Positions 1-8,303 of a stretch of 26,756 bases of DNA are shown in pieces (position 1 is the first letter of the stretch; every line of letters starts with the position of its first letter). The notes under the pieces are model-generated. The model was not told the DNA's origin. It searched no databases and worked only from the letters and a program-made list of their open reading frames with translations. A program made the translations under genes and the position numbers. The DNA comes from JAVKBW01 sp964352715 (GTDB taxonomy: Bacteria > Pseudomonadota > Alphaproteobacteria > UBA8366 > Aestuariispiraceae), in assembly GCA_964352715.1 (NCBI GenBank), contig CAYGSU010000057.1:1-26756 (forward strand), read 5' to 3'.

Positions 1-780
1 GGTGTAGATCGGGACGATGGTCGCATCCTTGTCGCTATTGATCGCCCAGAAGAACGGAACCCGAAGGAACCCGCCGACATTGGTGTCTGAGCCGTAATCG
101 GGCGCCAGGAAGCCGGTTTCGCGTTTCACGCGCGGGTCGGGATGGGTCAGATAGGGTGTATAGGCGACGGGAACGCCATAGAATTCAAGATAGGCATCGT
201 AGTATTCGATCTGCCGCGCTTCCTGATCGTGCACGATGCGCTTCGCCTTTACCTGCCATAACGGGGCCTTTTCCGGGTTGTCCTCGCACACCTTGCAGGG
301 CGAATAGACCGCTTTCGCGAAAACCGTTGAATTGCCGCCATATCGCCGGGCGCCATTTGCCGCGACCCGGGCGTTTTCCTGCAGCAGCATCCGCAGCCGC
401 TCGATGACGCCCTCGCGCAGATCGTCGCTGAGCTCCATGTAATCGGCGAAGATAACCTCGCCGGTCGGTTCCAGCAGGGTCACATTGCCACTGGCGGATA
501 CGGTTTTTGCCTTCTGGTTGACGCTGACGGTGTCGGCCATCAGAACCCGCGCGCCGTAGGCGATTTCAACACCGCCGCGCGCGACAATAATGCCGAGCTC
601 CTTGTCTGCACTGATGTCTTCCGCTGTGATCAGCACGGAAGACGGCTCGGTTGCGTCGGTTTCGCTCTGGCCCGACGCGGGTGAGGCGAAAGCGGCGACG
701 ACCGTCAATACCAGCGGTGCAAGCCGTGACAGCCGCCATGCGGGCGCGTGTGCGCAGAGGTGCAAAATCAATCCTGCCAT
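1..780 (-). CDS. lptD: LPS-assembly protein LptD, N-terminal part (runs off the window edge)
   Basis: Outer-membrane LPS translocon subunit that receives LPS from the periplasmic bridge and inserts it in the outer leaflet with LptE. Reading the minus strand from the ATG at 780 gives 260 open codons to the window edge, so the C-terminal beta-barrel lies outside. Residues 1-38 look like a signal peptide (hydrophobic stretch about 20-32, then ASPASGQ). Residues about 46-155 form the LptA/OstA-like periplasmic domain (ITAEDISADKELG, ARGGVEI, SASGNVTLLEPTGEV). A CxxC pair follows at 162/165 (SPCKVCEDNPEKAPLW), then the conserved stretch YYDAYLEFYGVPVAYTPYL leading into the barrel. The start lies 2 bases after the lptG stop, so lptF-lptG-lptD is one operon. 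Family assignment is firm; the exact start could be slightly downstream. Confidence 0.93.
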   Translation of the reverse strand, partial: MAGLILHLCAHAPAWRLSRLAPLVLTVVAAFASPASGQSETDATEPSSVLITAEDISADKELGIIVARGGVEIAYGARVLMADTVSVNQKAKTVSASGNVTLLEPTGEVIFADYMELSDDLREGVIERLRMLLQENARVAANGARRYGGNSTVFAKAVYSPCKVCEDNPEKAPLWQVKAKRIVHDQEARQIEYYDAYLEFYGVPVAYTPYLTHPDPRVKRETGFLAPDYGSDTNVGGFLRVPFFWAINSDKDATIVPIYT

Positions 781-782
781 GA

Positions 783-1877
783 TCAGCCGTCTTCCATGTG
801 CAGGATTGCCGTTACACCCAGCATCAGCGTCACACCACCGGGGATCCATGCTGCGAGGGCTACCGGCACCGTGGCGGACAGACCGAGCGCGTGTACAACC
901 TGGGTCGCGAAGAAGAAGGTAAAGCCGCAGAAGACGCCGCCCAGCACCATGTGGCCGGTCGCCACCCGCTGTGTCGCCCGCAGCGAAAACACCGCTGCAA
1001 CCAGCACCATGGCGCAGAGCAGAAGGGGGTTCGACAGCAGGGTCTGGAAATGCAGGCGATGTTCAATCGCGCTGAAACCGGCCTTGTCCAGCGTGTCGAT
1101 AAAGCCCGGCAGTTCCCAGAACGACAGCACCTTGGCGGAAGCGAAGCTTTCCTTGATCGATTTAAGCGTCAGTTCCGTATCCAGCCGGACAGCGTCATGA
1201 TGCACGGAATCGCCGTCTCGGTCCGTAATGGTCGCGTCACGCAGCATCCAGTAGCCGGACTGGAGTTCGCCGGACTTGGCGTCAATCCTGGCCAAAAAAG
1301 TGCCGTCGCGGGCAAGCTGCAGGACCATCACGTCGAAAATTTCGCTGCCCTGATCTGCAACGCTTTCGGCATGAATGACTTCTGACGAGGTTTCGTCCGC
1401 CTGCCGCAGCCAGAACCCGGTCTTGGCGATAGAAAGCTGGCTGCTGTTGCGTTCGAGATGTTCCGATTCAAGCTGTTCGAAGCGTGCGTTTGCCGCTGCG
1501 GCGAAGGGGTTAAGCACCATCGTCTGAAACGCGCCGAGAAGCGCGGCGATCACGAGGGCGGGCATCAGGAATTGCCAGGCCGACATGCCGGCCGCCCGGG
1601 CGACCACCAGTTCGTTCGCCTTGGACATCCGCCAATAGGCGAACATGGTGCCGATCAGGACGACAAAGGGCATCAGGTCCTGTAACAGAAGCGGCAATTT
1701 GAGGCCGGCCATCTGCAATGTCAGGAAAAGGGAAACGTCATCCTTGCCCGATCCCCGGCGCAGCAGTTCGACGATATCGAACGTGACGACTAGAAAGGTC
1801 ATGACGAGAAAAACAACGGTCAGCCAGAACAGATACTGGCGGGCCAGATAACGCCAAAAGGTGGGACCGCTGTTCAT
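783..1877 (-). CDS. lptG: LPS export ABC transporter permease LptG
   Basis: Inner-membrane permease that, with LptF and the ATPase LptB, extracts LPS from the inner membrane and pushes it onto the LptC-LptA-LptD bridge. The 364-residue product has the normal family length and layout: three N-terminal membrane helices (about residues 15-38, 55-80, 98-120), a periplasmic beta-jellyroll domain in the middle (about 125-265), and three C-terminal helices (about 278-300, 306-330, 335-358). The N-terminal WRYLARQYLFWLTVVFLVMT and the coupling-region text SKANELVVARAAGMSAWQFL are typical of LptG. It starts 4 bases after the lptF stop and ends 2 bases before lptD, so all three are co-transcribed. LptF and LptG are paralogues; I chose LptG because it is second and adjoins lptD. 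Confidence 0.93.
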   Translation of the reverse strand: MNSGPTFWRYLARQYLFWLTVVFLVMTFLVVTFDIVELLRRGSGKDDVSLFLTLQMAGLKLPLLLQDLMPFVVLIGTMFAYWRMSKANELVVARAAGMSAWQFLMPALVIAALLGAFQTMVLNPFAAAANARFEQLESEHLERNSSQLSIAKTGFWLRQADETSSEVIHAESVADQGSEIFDVMVLQLARDGTFLARIDAKSGELQSGYWMLRDATITDRDGDSVHHDAVRLDTELTLKSIKESFASAKVLSFWELPGFIDTLDKAGFSAIEHRLHFQTLLSNPLLLCAMVLVAAVFSLRATQRVATGHMVLGGVFCGFTFFFATQVVHALGLSATVPVALAAWIPGGVTLMLGVTAILHMEDG

Positions 1878-1881
1878 CCGC

Positions 1882-3015
1882 TCAGGCCGTGGCGTTCTGG
1901 GTGTCGGAAAGTGCGGACAGATCCCGGTGGCCGAGGGTCGGCCGCTGGTAGCGGCGACGCAGCACGAGATAGGACATGACCATCGCGAAGGCAGGCACCA
2001 GATACAGCCCGGTCAGCATGATCGGCGTTTTACTGCCGGCAGATACGATCCCGAGGTTCGAGGCCAGCATCGCCGTCATCACAACCACCGCCAGCATAAT
2101 GGGCTTCATCTGGCCTCGCCGGTCAAATCCCGAGCGCAGCACAAAAGCCAGCGCAACGAAGGCATAGCTGATTGCCAGCAGCGGCTGGGCCAGTCGATTG
2201 TGCCCTTCGGCGATCAGTTTTCCGCGATAGGTGGCATCGGCGGAAGAGTCGCTGGGCCACAGCAGATCGGGCAGATACCGCTCCTTCGGTTGTTGCCAGT
2301 AGTAGGTATCCTCGCGCTCCTCCACCAGTTCAAACGTGTATTCGTCGAAGTTGAGGACGTGAACGACGCCATTCGTCATGCTCTGCTGCGTGCCGTGAGA
2401 CAGGAACAGGCGGACGCCGCCGTCTTCCTCGACAATCGCGCCTCTGTCTGCCAGCACGGTTTGTGACGAACCGTCTTCCTGCCGGTTGTGGATAATGACG
2501 CCCTGAAGATCGCCGTTGGAATCGCGGCCTTTCGCATACACCGTCACCTGGTCGCTGATGACGGTGAACTGGCCTTCCTTGATCAGCACGGCGCTCAGTT
2601 CCGATCGCGCGTCATTAAGATAGAGGCGCATGTGCTGGGCCGAATACGGCACGAAAAACAGCGTCAGCGAATAACACACCAGCATACAGGCCATACCGAC
2701 AATCAGCCCGGGGACGGCAAGCGACAGGGTGCTCATGCCTGACGACCGCAGCACGATCAGCTCGCTGCCGACAATCATCCGGTTGTAGGTGAAGAGGATG
2801 GCGCCGAACAACGAAATCGGCAGCACGACGGCAAGGAACCGGGGGGTGATCAGCAGCGCCAGATAACCGAAATCGCTTAACGGCAGGCCGCGGTTAACGA
2901 TCAGATCGATAAAGCGGATCGACTGAACCAGCACGATTGCCATACACAGAACAATCGTCGCGAAAACCGCAACGGTTGTTATTTGCAGGGTCATATATCG
3001 CGTTATCGATTTCAT
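1882..3015 (-). CDS. lptF: LPS export ABC transporter permease LptF
   Basis: Partner permease of LptG in the LptB2FG LPS extractor. The product is 377 residues, normal for the family. Three N-terminal helices (about 10-34, 52-78, 98-125) precede a periplasmic domain (about 130-265), and three helices follow (about 275-295, 305-325, 332-352). The conserved strings are NRMIVGSELIVLRSSGMS, LNDARSELSAVLIKEGQF and HNRLAQPLLAISYAF. An in-frame GTG directly precedes the chosen ATG (3016-3018), so the start could be one codon earlier. It is the first gene of the lptF-lptG-lptD operon and is divergent from the acyltransferase gene at 3307. The intervening AT-rich stretch must hold its promoter. Confidence 0.94.
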   Translation of the reverse strand: MKSITRYMTLQITTVAVFATIVLCMAIVLVQSIRFIDLIVNRGLPLSDFGYLALLITPRFLAVVLPISLFGAILFTYNRMIVGSELIVLRSSGMSTLSLAVPGLIVGMACMLVCYSLTLFFVPYSAQHMRLYLNDARSELSAVLIKEGQFTVISDQVTVYAKGRDSNGDLQGVIIHNRQEDGSSQTVLADRGAIVEEDGGVRLFLSHGTQQSMTNGVVHVLNFDEYTFELVEEREDTYYWQQPKERYLPDLLWPSDSSADATYRGKLIAEGHNRLAQPLLAISYAFVALAFVLRSGFDRRGQMKPIMLAVVVMTAMLASNLGIVSAGSKTPIMLTGLYLVPAFAMVMSYLVLRRRYQRPTLGHRDLSALSDTQNATA

Positions 3016-3306
3016 CACTAACGATATCTTGTTAAAGTCGTCTCATATGTATTTGTTTTTTATTGTTTTATCAGAATAACTGCAACACTTCACTTGAAAT
3101 CTTGGTTTCCTTTTCCGCCTACTTGTCGCGGCCAGTATTCGGCAAGACTTGAGCCCCGTCGATGACAGGGATGTTCGGGTTAGACTTTAAACAGGACGGC
3201 GCGTCAATCCTGCCGCTTGCGGCCGGGACTCGAACAGGGCTAATCAGCCTGTTAAAAGTGTTTCCATCACCCATCATTCGACGGGTTTTCAACTGTCCGG
3301 AATTCG
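3016..3306. promoter_or_regulatory. Divergent intergenic region between lptF and the MBOAT gene
   Basis: About 290 bases without a gene. The lptF-proximal third (about 3019-3112) is clearly richer in A and T than its surroundings. A weak minus-strand promoter can be drawn there: TTGCAG (complement of 3080-3085), a 17-base spacer and TAAAAA (complement of 3057-3062); the -10 match is poor. The MBOAT-proximal part is GC-rich and contains a short perfect hairpin GCCGC-tt-GCGGC (3212-3223). I see no convincing promoter for the MBOAT gene and no RNA gene. The region must drive at least lptF. Confidence 0.4.
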
Positions 3307-4689
3307 ATGCTTTTTCACAGCCAACTGTTTGTCCTGATATTTTTTCCGATAGCGGTAGCCGGCTGGTATCTGCTTGCCGATCGGCTGGTCTGGCGGCAAC
3401 GCTGGCTGCTGTTGGCGTCGTTTGCCTTTTACGGCTACTGGGATATCCGGCTGCTGCCGCTGCTGGCGTCGTCCATTCTGGTGAACTGGCTGATTGCGCG
3501 GCGCTTCCGGGATACCGGGTCTTCCGGTCCGATTTTCGCCGCGATGGTGGTCAATCTCGGCCTGCTGGGTGTTTTCAAGTATGCCGACTTCATTACCCAG
3601 GCCGCGACCTATATCGCCGGCGCGGATTATACCCCGCTTGAGATCGTTCTGCCGTTGGGCATCAGCTTTTTCACCTTCCAGCAGATATCCTTCATCATCG
3701 ACATGCGGCGCGGCAAAACGACCCTGCCGACGCTGGACATCTATGCTCTGTATGTCTGTTTCTTTCCGCAACTGATCGCAGGACCGATTGTCCGGTCAGA
3801 GGAAATCGTCGATCAGTTCGCGTTGCATCCCCGGCGTGACGGCATGGATGAGCGGATCGCACGGGGTGCGTGCCTGTTCATTCTGGGTATGGCCAAGAAA
3901 GTCATCCTGGCCGATCACATGGCGGCAATCGCCGATCCTGTTTTCGCACAGTCGATGACGGCAAACGGTGTCGATCTGATAACGGCCTGGACCGGGGCTG
4001 TCGCTTTCGGTCTGCAGATCTATTTCGATTTTTCCGGCTATTCCGACATGGCGATCGGCCTTGCATTGATTTTCGGCTTCACGCTGCCTGAAAACTTCGA
4101 CCGGCCTTACCGGGCGGTCAGCCTTGTCGATTTCTGGCGGCGCTGGCACATGACCCTGTCGCGTTTTCTGCGCGATTATCTTTACATTCCGCTCGGCGGC
4201 AGCCGCGCCGGACCGCTGCGTCAGATTGTGGCGCTGACGGCGACGATGCTTCTGGGCGGTTTATGGCATGGCGCGGCGTGGACATTCGTTGCCTGGGGCG
4301 CGCTGCACGGGGTCGGTCTTGCTGTCTGTCACGTCTGGGGACGGTTCGTGCCGAAAATGCCGGCGCTTCCCGCCACTGTGCTGACACTGCTGTTCGTGTT
4401 TTTCGGTTGGGTGCTGTTTCGCGCGCAGTCCTTCGACAGCGCGCTCGTGTTGTGGCGCTCGATGGCGGGACTGGGCGAAACGGCATGGGGGCAGGCCGAC
4501 CCTGCCGCCCTGATATGGCTTGCTGCCGGCGCACTCGTCGCGCTGTTCGGCCCGACATCGCACGAGGCCGCCGGCGTGCTGCTCAGACCGCGCCGGGCAA
4601 TCGCAGTCGGCGCCGGTCTGGCGCTGGTTGCGTTGCTGCTGGCGGTGGGCGTCGGGCAGAATGCCGAATTCATCTATTTCCAGTTCTAG
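3307..4689 (+). CDS. MBOAT-family membrane O-acyltransferase (AlgI/DltB/PatA-like)
   Basis: Polytopic inner-membrane acyltransferase, 460 residues, with about ten or more hydrophobic segments. Family members move acetyl or D-alanyl groups from a cytoplasmic donor across the membrane onto extracellular or periplasmic glycans (alginate, teichoic acid, peptidoglycan). The MBOAT core is plain: SFFTFQQISFIIDMRRG (120-136), FFPQLIAGPIVR (152-163), QIYFDFSGYSDMAIGLA (237-253), DFWRRWHMTLSRFLRDYLYIP (275-295) and GGLWHGAAWTFVAWGALHG (317-335). His321 is the expected catalytic histidine, very near its position in AlgI. The start ATG has only a weak GGAA upstream. It is followed 12 bases later by an SGNH-like gene, the usual MBOAT partner type. 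The substrate cannot be told from sequence; no alginate, cellulose or dlt genes are in view. Confidence 0.9.
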   Translation: MLFHSQLFVLIFFPIAVAGWYLLADRLVWRQRWLLLASFAFYGYWDIRLLPLLASSILVNWLIARRFRDTGSSGPIFAAMVVNLGLLGVFKYADFITQAATYIAGADYTPLEIVLPLGISFFTFQQISFIIDMRRGKTTLPTLDIYALYVCFFPQLIAGPIVRSEEIVDQFALHPRRDGMDERIARGACLFILGMAKKVILADHMAAIADPVFAQSMTANGVDLITAWTGAVAFGLQIYFDFSGYSDMAIGLALIFGFTLPENFDRPYRAVSLVDFWRRWHMTLSRFLRDYLYIPLGGSRAGPLRQIVALTATMLLGGLWHGAAWTFVAWGALHGVGLAVCHVWGRFVPKMPALPATVLTLLFVFFGWVLFRAQSFDSALVLWRSMAGLGETAWGQADPAALIWLAAGALVALFGPTSHEAAGVLLRPRRAIAVGAGLALVALLLAVGVGQNAEFIYFQF

Positions 4690-4701
4690 GACACGGACGC
4701 G

Positions 4702-5760
4702 ATGACCGAATGGAAACAATTCTGGCGGACGGCCCTGAAGACGGCCCTGTTCACGGGTCTGTTTCTGTTCGCCTTTGTCGTCGTTCTCGACCCTTATGAC
4801 ACGCTGCCGTTTTCGCCACCGCTGGACCGGTATCCGGTAACGACGAACCAGCGGTTCTCCTATCCGGCCGTCGCCACCGACCCGGTATTCGACAGTCTGG
4901 CCATCGGCACGTCGACGACGCGGTTGCTGAAGCCGGACAGTCTCGATGTGGCGTTCGGCGGGCGCTTCGCCAATCTTTCGCTGAACAGCGGCCGGGCCTA
5001 TGAACAGATGCGGCTGGCCGACCTGTTCTTTCACCATCATCCCGCTGCCCGACGCTTCATTCTCGGGGTCGATACGGTCTGGTGTGGCCGGACCCGGGAC
5101 AGCAGGTTTACCGAACGCCCGTTTCCGCCCTGGCTGTATGACGAAAACCCGTGGAACGACGCGCTGTATCTGTTCAACCCGAAAGCGTTGGAAGAGGCCG
5201 GCCGGCAACTGGCGCAGCTTCTCGGTCTGCGCGAACCGAAATACGATCACGACGGCTATGCGTATTTCCTGCCGCCGCCAGAGGACTACGATGCTGAAAA
5301 GGTTCGCCAGTATCTCTATCACGACAGGAATCCGTTCGTTGCGCTTCCGGAAGTGCCACCGGCCGACGGGTATGCGGCTGAATTGCAGAACATCGAGTTC
5401 CCGCAGCTGGATTACCTGAGGCGTTTGCTGACCAGCATTCCGAACCAGACCGAGATCATTGTCTTTTTCGTTCCCTATCATCAGGTTCAGGTGCCGGTGC
5501 CGGGATCGAAAAACGAAGCGATCTGGAACGAATGCAAACGGCAGATCGCCGATATTGTCGGCGTGCGGAAGAATGCTCATGTCGTTGATTTCATGATCCG
5601 GTCGGATCTGACGATGAATGACGACAACTATTGGGACCCGCTGCATTTCACCGATCAGGCGTCGGATATTCTGGTCCGTGAACTGGCCGCAGCGGTCAGG
5701 ACCGGCCGGTCCGATCCGTCATACTACCGTTATCTGGCAACCGGCCCATCCGCCGATTGA
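4702..5760 (+). CDS. SGNH-hydrolase-like membrane-anchored protein, probable partner of the MBOAT acyltransferase
   Basis: 352 residues with one N-terminal membrane helix (about 12-29) and a soluble, presumably periplasmic domain. No close family name is recognisable, but the layout fits AlgJ/AlgX/DltD/PatB-type SGNH proteins. A nucleophile-block-like LAIGTSTTRLL (Ser71) opens the domain, and a DPLHF motif near the C-terminus (Asp312, His315) matches the DxxH catalytic pair of the fold. In such pairs the MBOAT protein delivers the acyl group and the SGNH protein completes transfer to the glycan. The 12-base spacing to the MBOAT gene supports one transcript. The SGNH assignment rests on two short motifs and context, so it is an inference. 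A DUF-type hypothetical protein is the alternative. Confidence 0.75.
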   Translation: MTEWKQFWRTALKTALFTGLFLFAFVVVLDPYDTLPFSPPLDRYPVTTNQRFSYPAVATDPVFDSLAIGTSTTRLLKPDSLDVAFGGRFANLSLNSGRAYEQMRLADLFFHHHPAARRFILGVDTVWCGRTRDSRFTERPFPPWLYDENPWNDALYLFNPKALEEAGRQLAQLLGLREPKYDHDGYAYFLPPPEDYDAEKVRQYLYHDRNPFVALPEVPPADGYAAELQNIEFPQLDYLRRLLTSIPNQTEIIVFFVPYHQVQVPVPGSKNEAIWNECKRQIADIVGVRKNAHVVDFMIRSDLTMNDDNYWDPLHFTDQASDILVRELAAAVRTGRSDPSYYRYLATGPSAD

Positions 5761-5811
5761 ACCTTGGCGGTCATCGTCCTAGTCTAATTGTCTACTGTTC
5801 GATTCCCCACA

Positions 5812-5831
5812 GCCGGCAACGACGGGCCGGC
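5812..5831. repeat. Inverted repeat upstream of pepA
   Basis: Perfect 6-base arms GCCGGC (5812-5817 and 5826-5831) around an 8-base loop, 27 bases before the pepA start. There is no T-run after it, so it is not a plain intrinsic terminator for the MBOAT/SGNH pair. It could be a leader hairpin or a weak pause site. Confidence 0.35.
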
Positions 5832-5857
5832 GATAACAATAATGGTCCGAGGCACTC

Positions 5858-7327
5858 ATGAAAATCACGTTTACCGAAAAGGCGAACCCGAAAACCGGCG
5901 CGGTTGTCGTTGGCATTGAAGAAGGCAAGAAACTCTCCCCGGCGGCGCAGGCGGCGGACAAGGAAACCGGCGGCGCGATCAGCCGCCTGCTGAAATCCAG
6001 CAAGTTCTCAGGCAAGAACGAACAGACCGCGACGATTTCAGCCCCCGCCAATGTGACCTATGACGCGCTGGTTCTCGCAGGCCTCGGCAAGGACCCGGAA
6101 AAGACGGACTTTCTCACCCTCGGCGGCAAGCTTTACCCGGTCTGCAAGGACTATCCGGAAATCACCGTCATTTGCGATGCCAAGCGCGGCGATCTGAAAG
6201 ACGCGGCGGCGGCTTTGGCAAACGGCCTGCTGCTGCGCAGCTACCGGTTCGACAAATACCGCACCAAGGAAGGCCCCGACGCCAAGCCGGCGTTGAAAAA
6301 GGCGGCGATCCAGGTTGCCGGCGCTGCTTCGGCCCGCAATGCGTTCAAGCCGCTGGCGGCGGTTGCCGAAGGCGTGCAGCTGACCCGCGATCTGGTTTCC
6401 GAACCGCCGAACATCCTGTATCCGGAATCCTTCGCCGCTGCGGCGAAGGAACTGGAAAAGGACGGCATCAAGGTCGAGATCCTGAACGAAAAGCGCATGG
6501 AGCGTCTTGGCATGGGCGCGCTGCTGGGCGTCGGTCAGGGCTCGGCGCGCGAAAGCCGTCTGGTGATCATGCAATGGATGGGCGCGGCCAAGAACAAGCA
6601 ACCGGTGGCGTTCGTCGGCAAGGGTGTCACCTTCGATACCGGTGGCATTTCCATCAAGCCGGCGGCCGGTATGGAAGAAATGAAGTGGGATATGGGCGGC
6701 GCCGGGGTGGTGACCGGCCTGATGAAGGGGCTGGCCAAACGCAAGGCGAAGGTCAATGCCATCGGCGTCATCGGTCTGGTGGAAAACATGCCGGACGGCA
6801 ATGCCCAGCGGCCCGGCGACATCGTCACCTCGATGTCGGGTCAGACGATTGAAATCCACAATACGGATGCGGAAGGCCGGCTCGTTCTGGCCGACGCGCT
6901 CTGGTACACGAAAGAACGCTTCAAGCCGCAGTTCATGGTCAATCTGGCGACGCTGACGGGGGCGATCATCATCGCGCTCGGTAACGAGAACGCAGGTCTG
7001 TTCAGCAACAATGACGAGCTCGCCGAAAAGCTGACCGCTGCCGGCCTGGCGACGAAGGAAACCGTCTGGCGGATGCCGCTGGGCGACGCCTATGACCAGC
7101 TGCTGAAAACCGACGGAGCCGACATGAAAAACATCGGCGGGCGGACGGCCGGGTCGATCACCGCCGCGCAGTTCCTGCAACGGTTTGTCGACAAGACCCC
7201 GTGGGCGCATCTCGATATAGCCGGCGTCGCCTGGTCGTCGAAAGACAGCGCGGTCGCGCCACGCGGCGCAACGGGCTATGGCGTTCGGTTGCTCGACAGG
7301 CTGGTTGCCGACAATTACGAAGGGTAG
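5858..7327 (+). CDS. pepA: Leucyl aminopeptidase (M17 family)
   Basis: Cytosolic dinuclear-metal aminopeptidase that removes N-terminal residues from peptides; in some bacteria it also binds DNA. 489 residues, normal length. The N-terminal macro-like domain (about 1-165) precedes the catalytic domain (about 175-489). All active-site residues are present: metal ligands Lys255, Asp260, Asp278, Asp337 and Glu339, and catalytic Lys267 and Arg341, within GKGVTFDTGGISIKP and the M17 signature NTDAEGRLVLADAL (335-348). These sit at a constant offset of 15 from the E. coli enzyme. It is followed 6 bases later by holC. The pepA-holC pair is a long-conserved proteobacterial arrangement normally found next to lptF; here the MBOAT/SGNH cassette separates pepA from lptF. 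Confidence 0.97.
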   Translation: MKITFTEKANPKTGAVVVGIEEGKKLSPAAQAADKETGGAISRLLKSSKFSGKNEQTATISAPANVTYDALVLAGLGKDPEKTDFLTLGGKLYPVCKDYPEITVICDAKRGDLKDAAAALANGLLLRSYRFDKYRTKEGPDAKPALKKAAIQVAGAASARNAFKPLAAVAEGVQLTRDLVSEPPNILYPESFAAAAKELEKDGIKVEILNEKRMERLGMGALLGVGQGSARESRLVIMQWMGAAKNKQPVAFVGKGVTFDTGGISIKPAAGMEEMKWDMGGAGVVTGLMKGLAKRKAKVNAIGVIGLVENMPDGNAQRPGDIVTSMSGQTIEIHNTDAEGRLVLADALWYTKERFKPQFMVNLATLTGAIIIALGNENAGLFSNNDELAEKLTAAGLATKETVWRMPLGDAYDQLLKTDGADMKNIGGRTAGSITAAQFLQRFVDKTPWAHLDIAGVAWSSKDSAVAPRGATGYGVRLLDRLVADNYEG

Positions 7328-7333
7328 GGGCGG

Positions 7334-7819
7334 TTGGCCGAGATCCGGTTTTACCATCTGACGCGGTCGCGGGTTGAAGACGCGCTGCCAACCTTGCTGG
7401 GCAAAACCCTTGATCGCGGCTGGCGGGCCGTTGTCATGGCGCGGTCGGAAGAACGGCTCGAGGCACTGGATTCCCAGCTCTGGACGTTCAACGACCGGGC
7501 GTTCCTGCCGCACGGCACGGCAAAGGATGGCCATGCCGACCTGCAACCGGTCTGGCTGACGGTCGAGGATGAAAATCCGAACGGCGCGACCGTGCTGTTC
7601 CTGACGGATGGGGCCGAGTGCGAGGCCGCCGCCCGGTTCGATCTGACCTGCCTTATTTTTGACGGTGGCGATGAAGACTCCGTGAAGGATGCGCGGCAGC
7701 GCTGGAAAGCGTTTCGCGACGCCGACCTGCCGCTGACCTACTGGCAGCAGAATGAAAACGGCGGCTGGGAAAAACAGGCGGAACACAACCCCGCCGCGGC
7801 GGCCAAGGCCGAGAGCTAA
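7334..7819 (+). CDS. holC: DNA polymerase III chi subunit
   Basis: Clamp-loader accessory subunit that, with psi, links the polymerase III holoenzyme to single-strand binding protein. 161 residues. The start is TTG, chosen because AGGGGCGG lies right before it and the N-terminus AEIRFYHLTRS matches the family's first beta strand. Typical segments are ALPTLLGKTLDRGWRAVV, the ALDSQLWTFNDRAFLPHG loop and a late RQRWKAFRDADLPLTYWQQ. It is translationally close to pepA (6-base gap). Its TAA stop overlaps the stop of the convergent RidA-family gene. Confidence 0.92.
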   Translation: MAEIRFYHLTRSRVEDALPTLLGKTLDRGWRAVVMARSEERLEALDSQLWTFNDRAFLPHGTAKDGHADLQPVWLTVEDENPNGATVLFLTDGAECEAAARFDLTCLIFDGGDEDSVKDARQRWKAFRDADLPLTYWQQNENGGWEKQAEHNPAAAAKAES

Positions 7820-8160
7820 AGCACCCTGGCGGTGACGACGATTTCGATCAGGTATGCTGCGTCGAGCTCGACCCCGACGCAGGCGCGCTGCGGCCAGTTA
7901 TCCTCCGGTCCGATCCAGTCGCACCAGACTGCATCCATCACGGACTTTTCCGCTATGTTGCTGAGATACACGGTCGCCTGTACCAGACCGGCCTTGCCGC
8001 TGCCGGCTCTGGCGAGCACATCATCCAGTTCCGCCAGCGTGTTCCGGGTCTGCCCGGCGATACCGGCCGCGCAATGCGGATCGGTCGCGACGGCATAGAC
8101 AAGCCCGTCCGACACGACGGCGCTGCATCGGCCCTTTCCCTCGACTGGAAATCGTTTCAT
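7816..8160 (-). CDS. RidA family protein (YjgF/YER057c/UK114)
   Basis: Small trimeric enzyme family; RidA itself hydrolyses reactive enamine/imine intermediates made by PLP enzymes. 114 residues, normal size is about 115-130. The family pattern is clear: AGQTRNTLAELDDVLARAG, LVQATVYLSNI and the C-terminal block NWPQRACVGVELDAAYLIEI. That block holds the key arginine (Arg92), Cys94 and Glu106, equivalent to Arg105, Cys107 and Glu120 of E. coli RidA. The N-terminal substrate loop (KGRCSAVVSDGLVYAV) differs from archetypal RidA, so this is better placed in a sister (Rid) subfamily. A GGGAG stands 8 bases before the ATG. It is convergent with holC, with overlapping stop codons. Confidence 0.85.
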   Translation of the reverse strand: MKRFPVEGKGRCSAVVSDGLVYAVATDPHCAAGIAGQTRNTLAELDDVLARAGSGKAGLVQATVYLSNIAEKSVMDAVWCDWIGPEDNWPQRACVGVELDAAYLIEIVVTARVL

Positions 8161-8240
8161 TTCAACGGCTCCCCATGCAGTTCGTCCTCTACTATCCTCG
8201 CCCCGACAATGGCGAAATACAATGCCCGGCGCTTCACGTC

Positions 8241-8269
8241 TTGCAGTGCAATACGACGCCGGTTATAAG
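8241..8269 (+). promoter_or_regulatory. Candidate sigma-70-type promoter for ndk
   Basis: TTGCAG (8241-8246), exactly 17 bases, then TATAAG (8264-8269). This is close to the housekeeping consensus and correctly oriented for ndk. The predicted start of transcription is near 8276. If the neighbouring N run is an assembly artefact, the leader to the ndk ATG would be about 100 bases. Confidence 0.55.
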
Positions 8270-8303
8270 CCCGCCGACTGTTTGAACAGGGTTGGCGCGG
8301 CGG
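8249..8303. repeat. 55-base exact duplication, copy 1 (left contig end)
   Basis: Runs from CAATACGACG to GGCGCGGCGG and ends at the first N of the gap. It is identical over all 55 bases to 8404-8458, which begins at the first base after the gap. The exact abutment on both gap edges suggests an unmerged overlap between neighbouring contigs rather than a biological repeat. Confidence 0.9.

Noticed and set aside
3225..3235. GGGACTCGAAC, resembling the complement of a tRNA T-loop
   Set aside because: Read on the minus strand the flanking T-stem has mismatches, and no matching acceptor stem, anticodon arm or CCA end can be drawn. No tRNA.
4261..5646. Long minus-strand open frame opposite the MBOAT and SGNH-like genes
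   Set aside because: Its translation is rich in Arg, Gln and His with no domain, and both plus-strand genes are clearly real. It is a high-GC antisense shadow.
6038..7786. 582-codon minus-strand open frame opposite pepA and holC
   Set aside because: Low-complexity antisense translation without motifs; pepA has every catalytic residue on the other strand.
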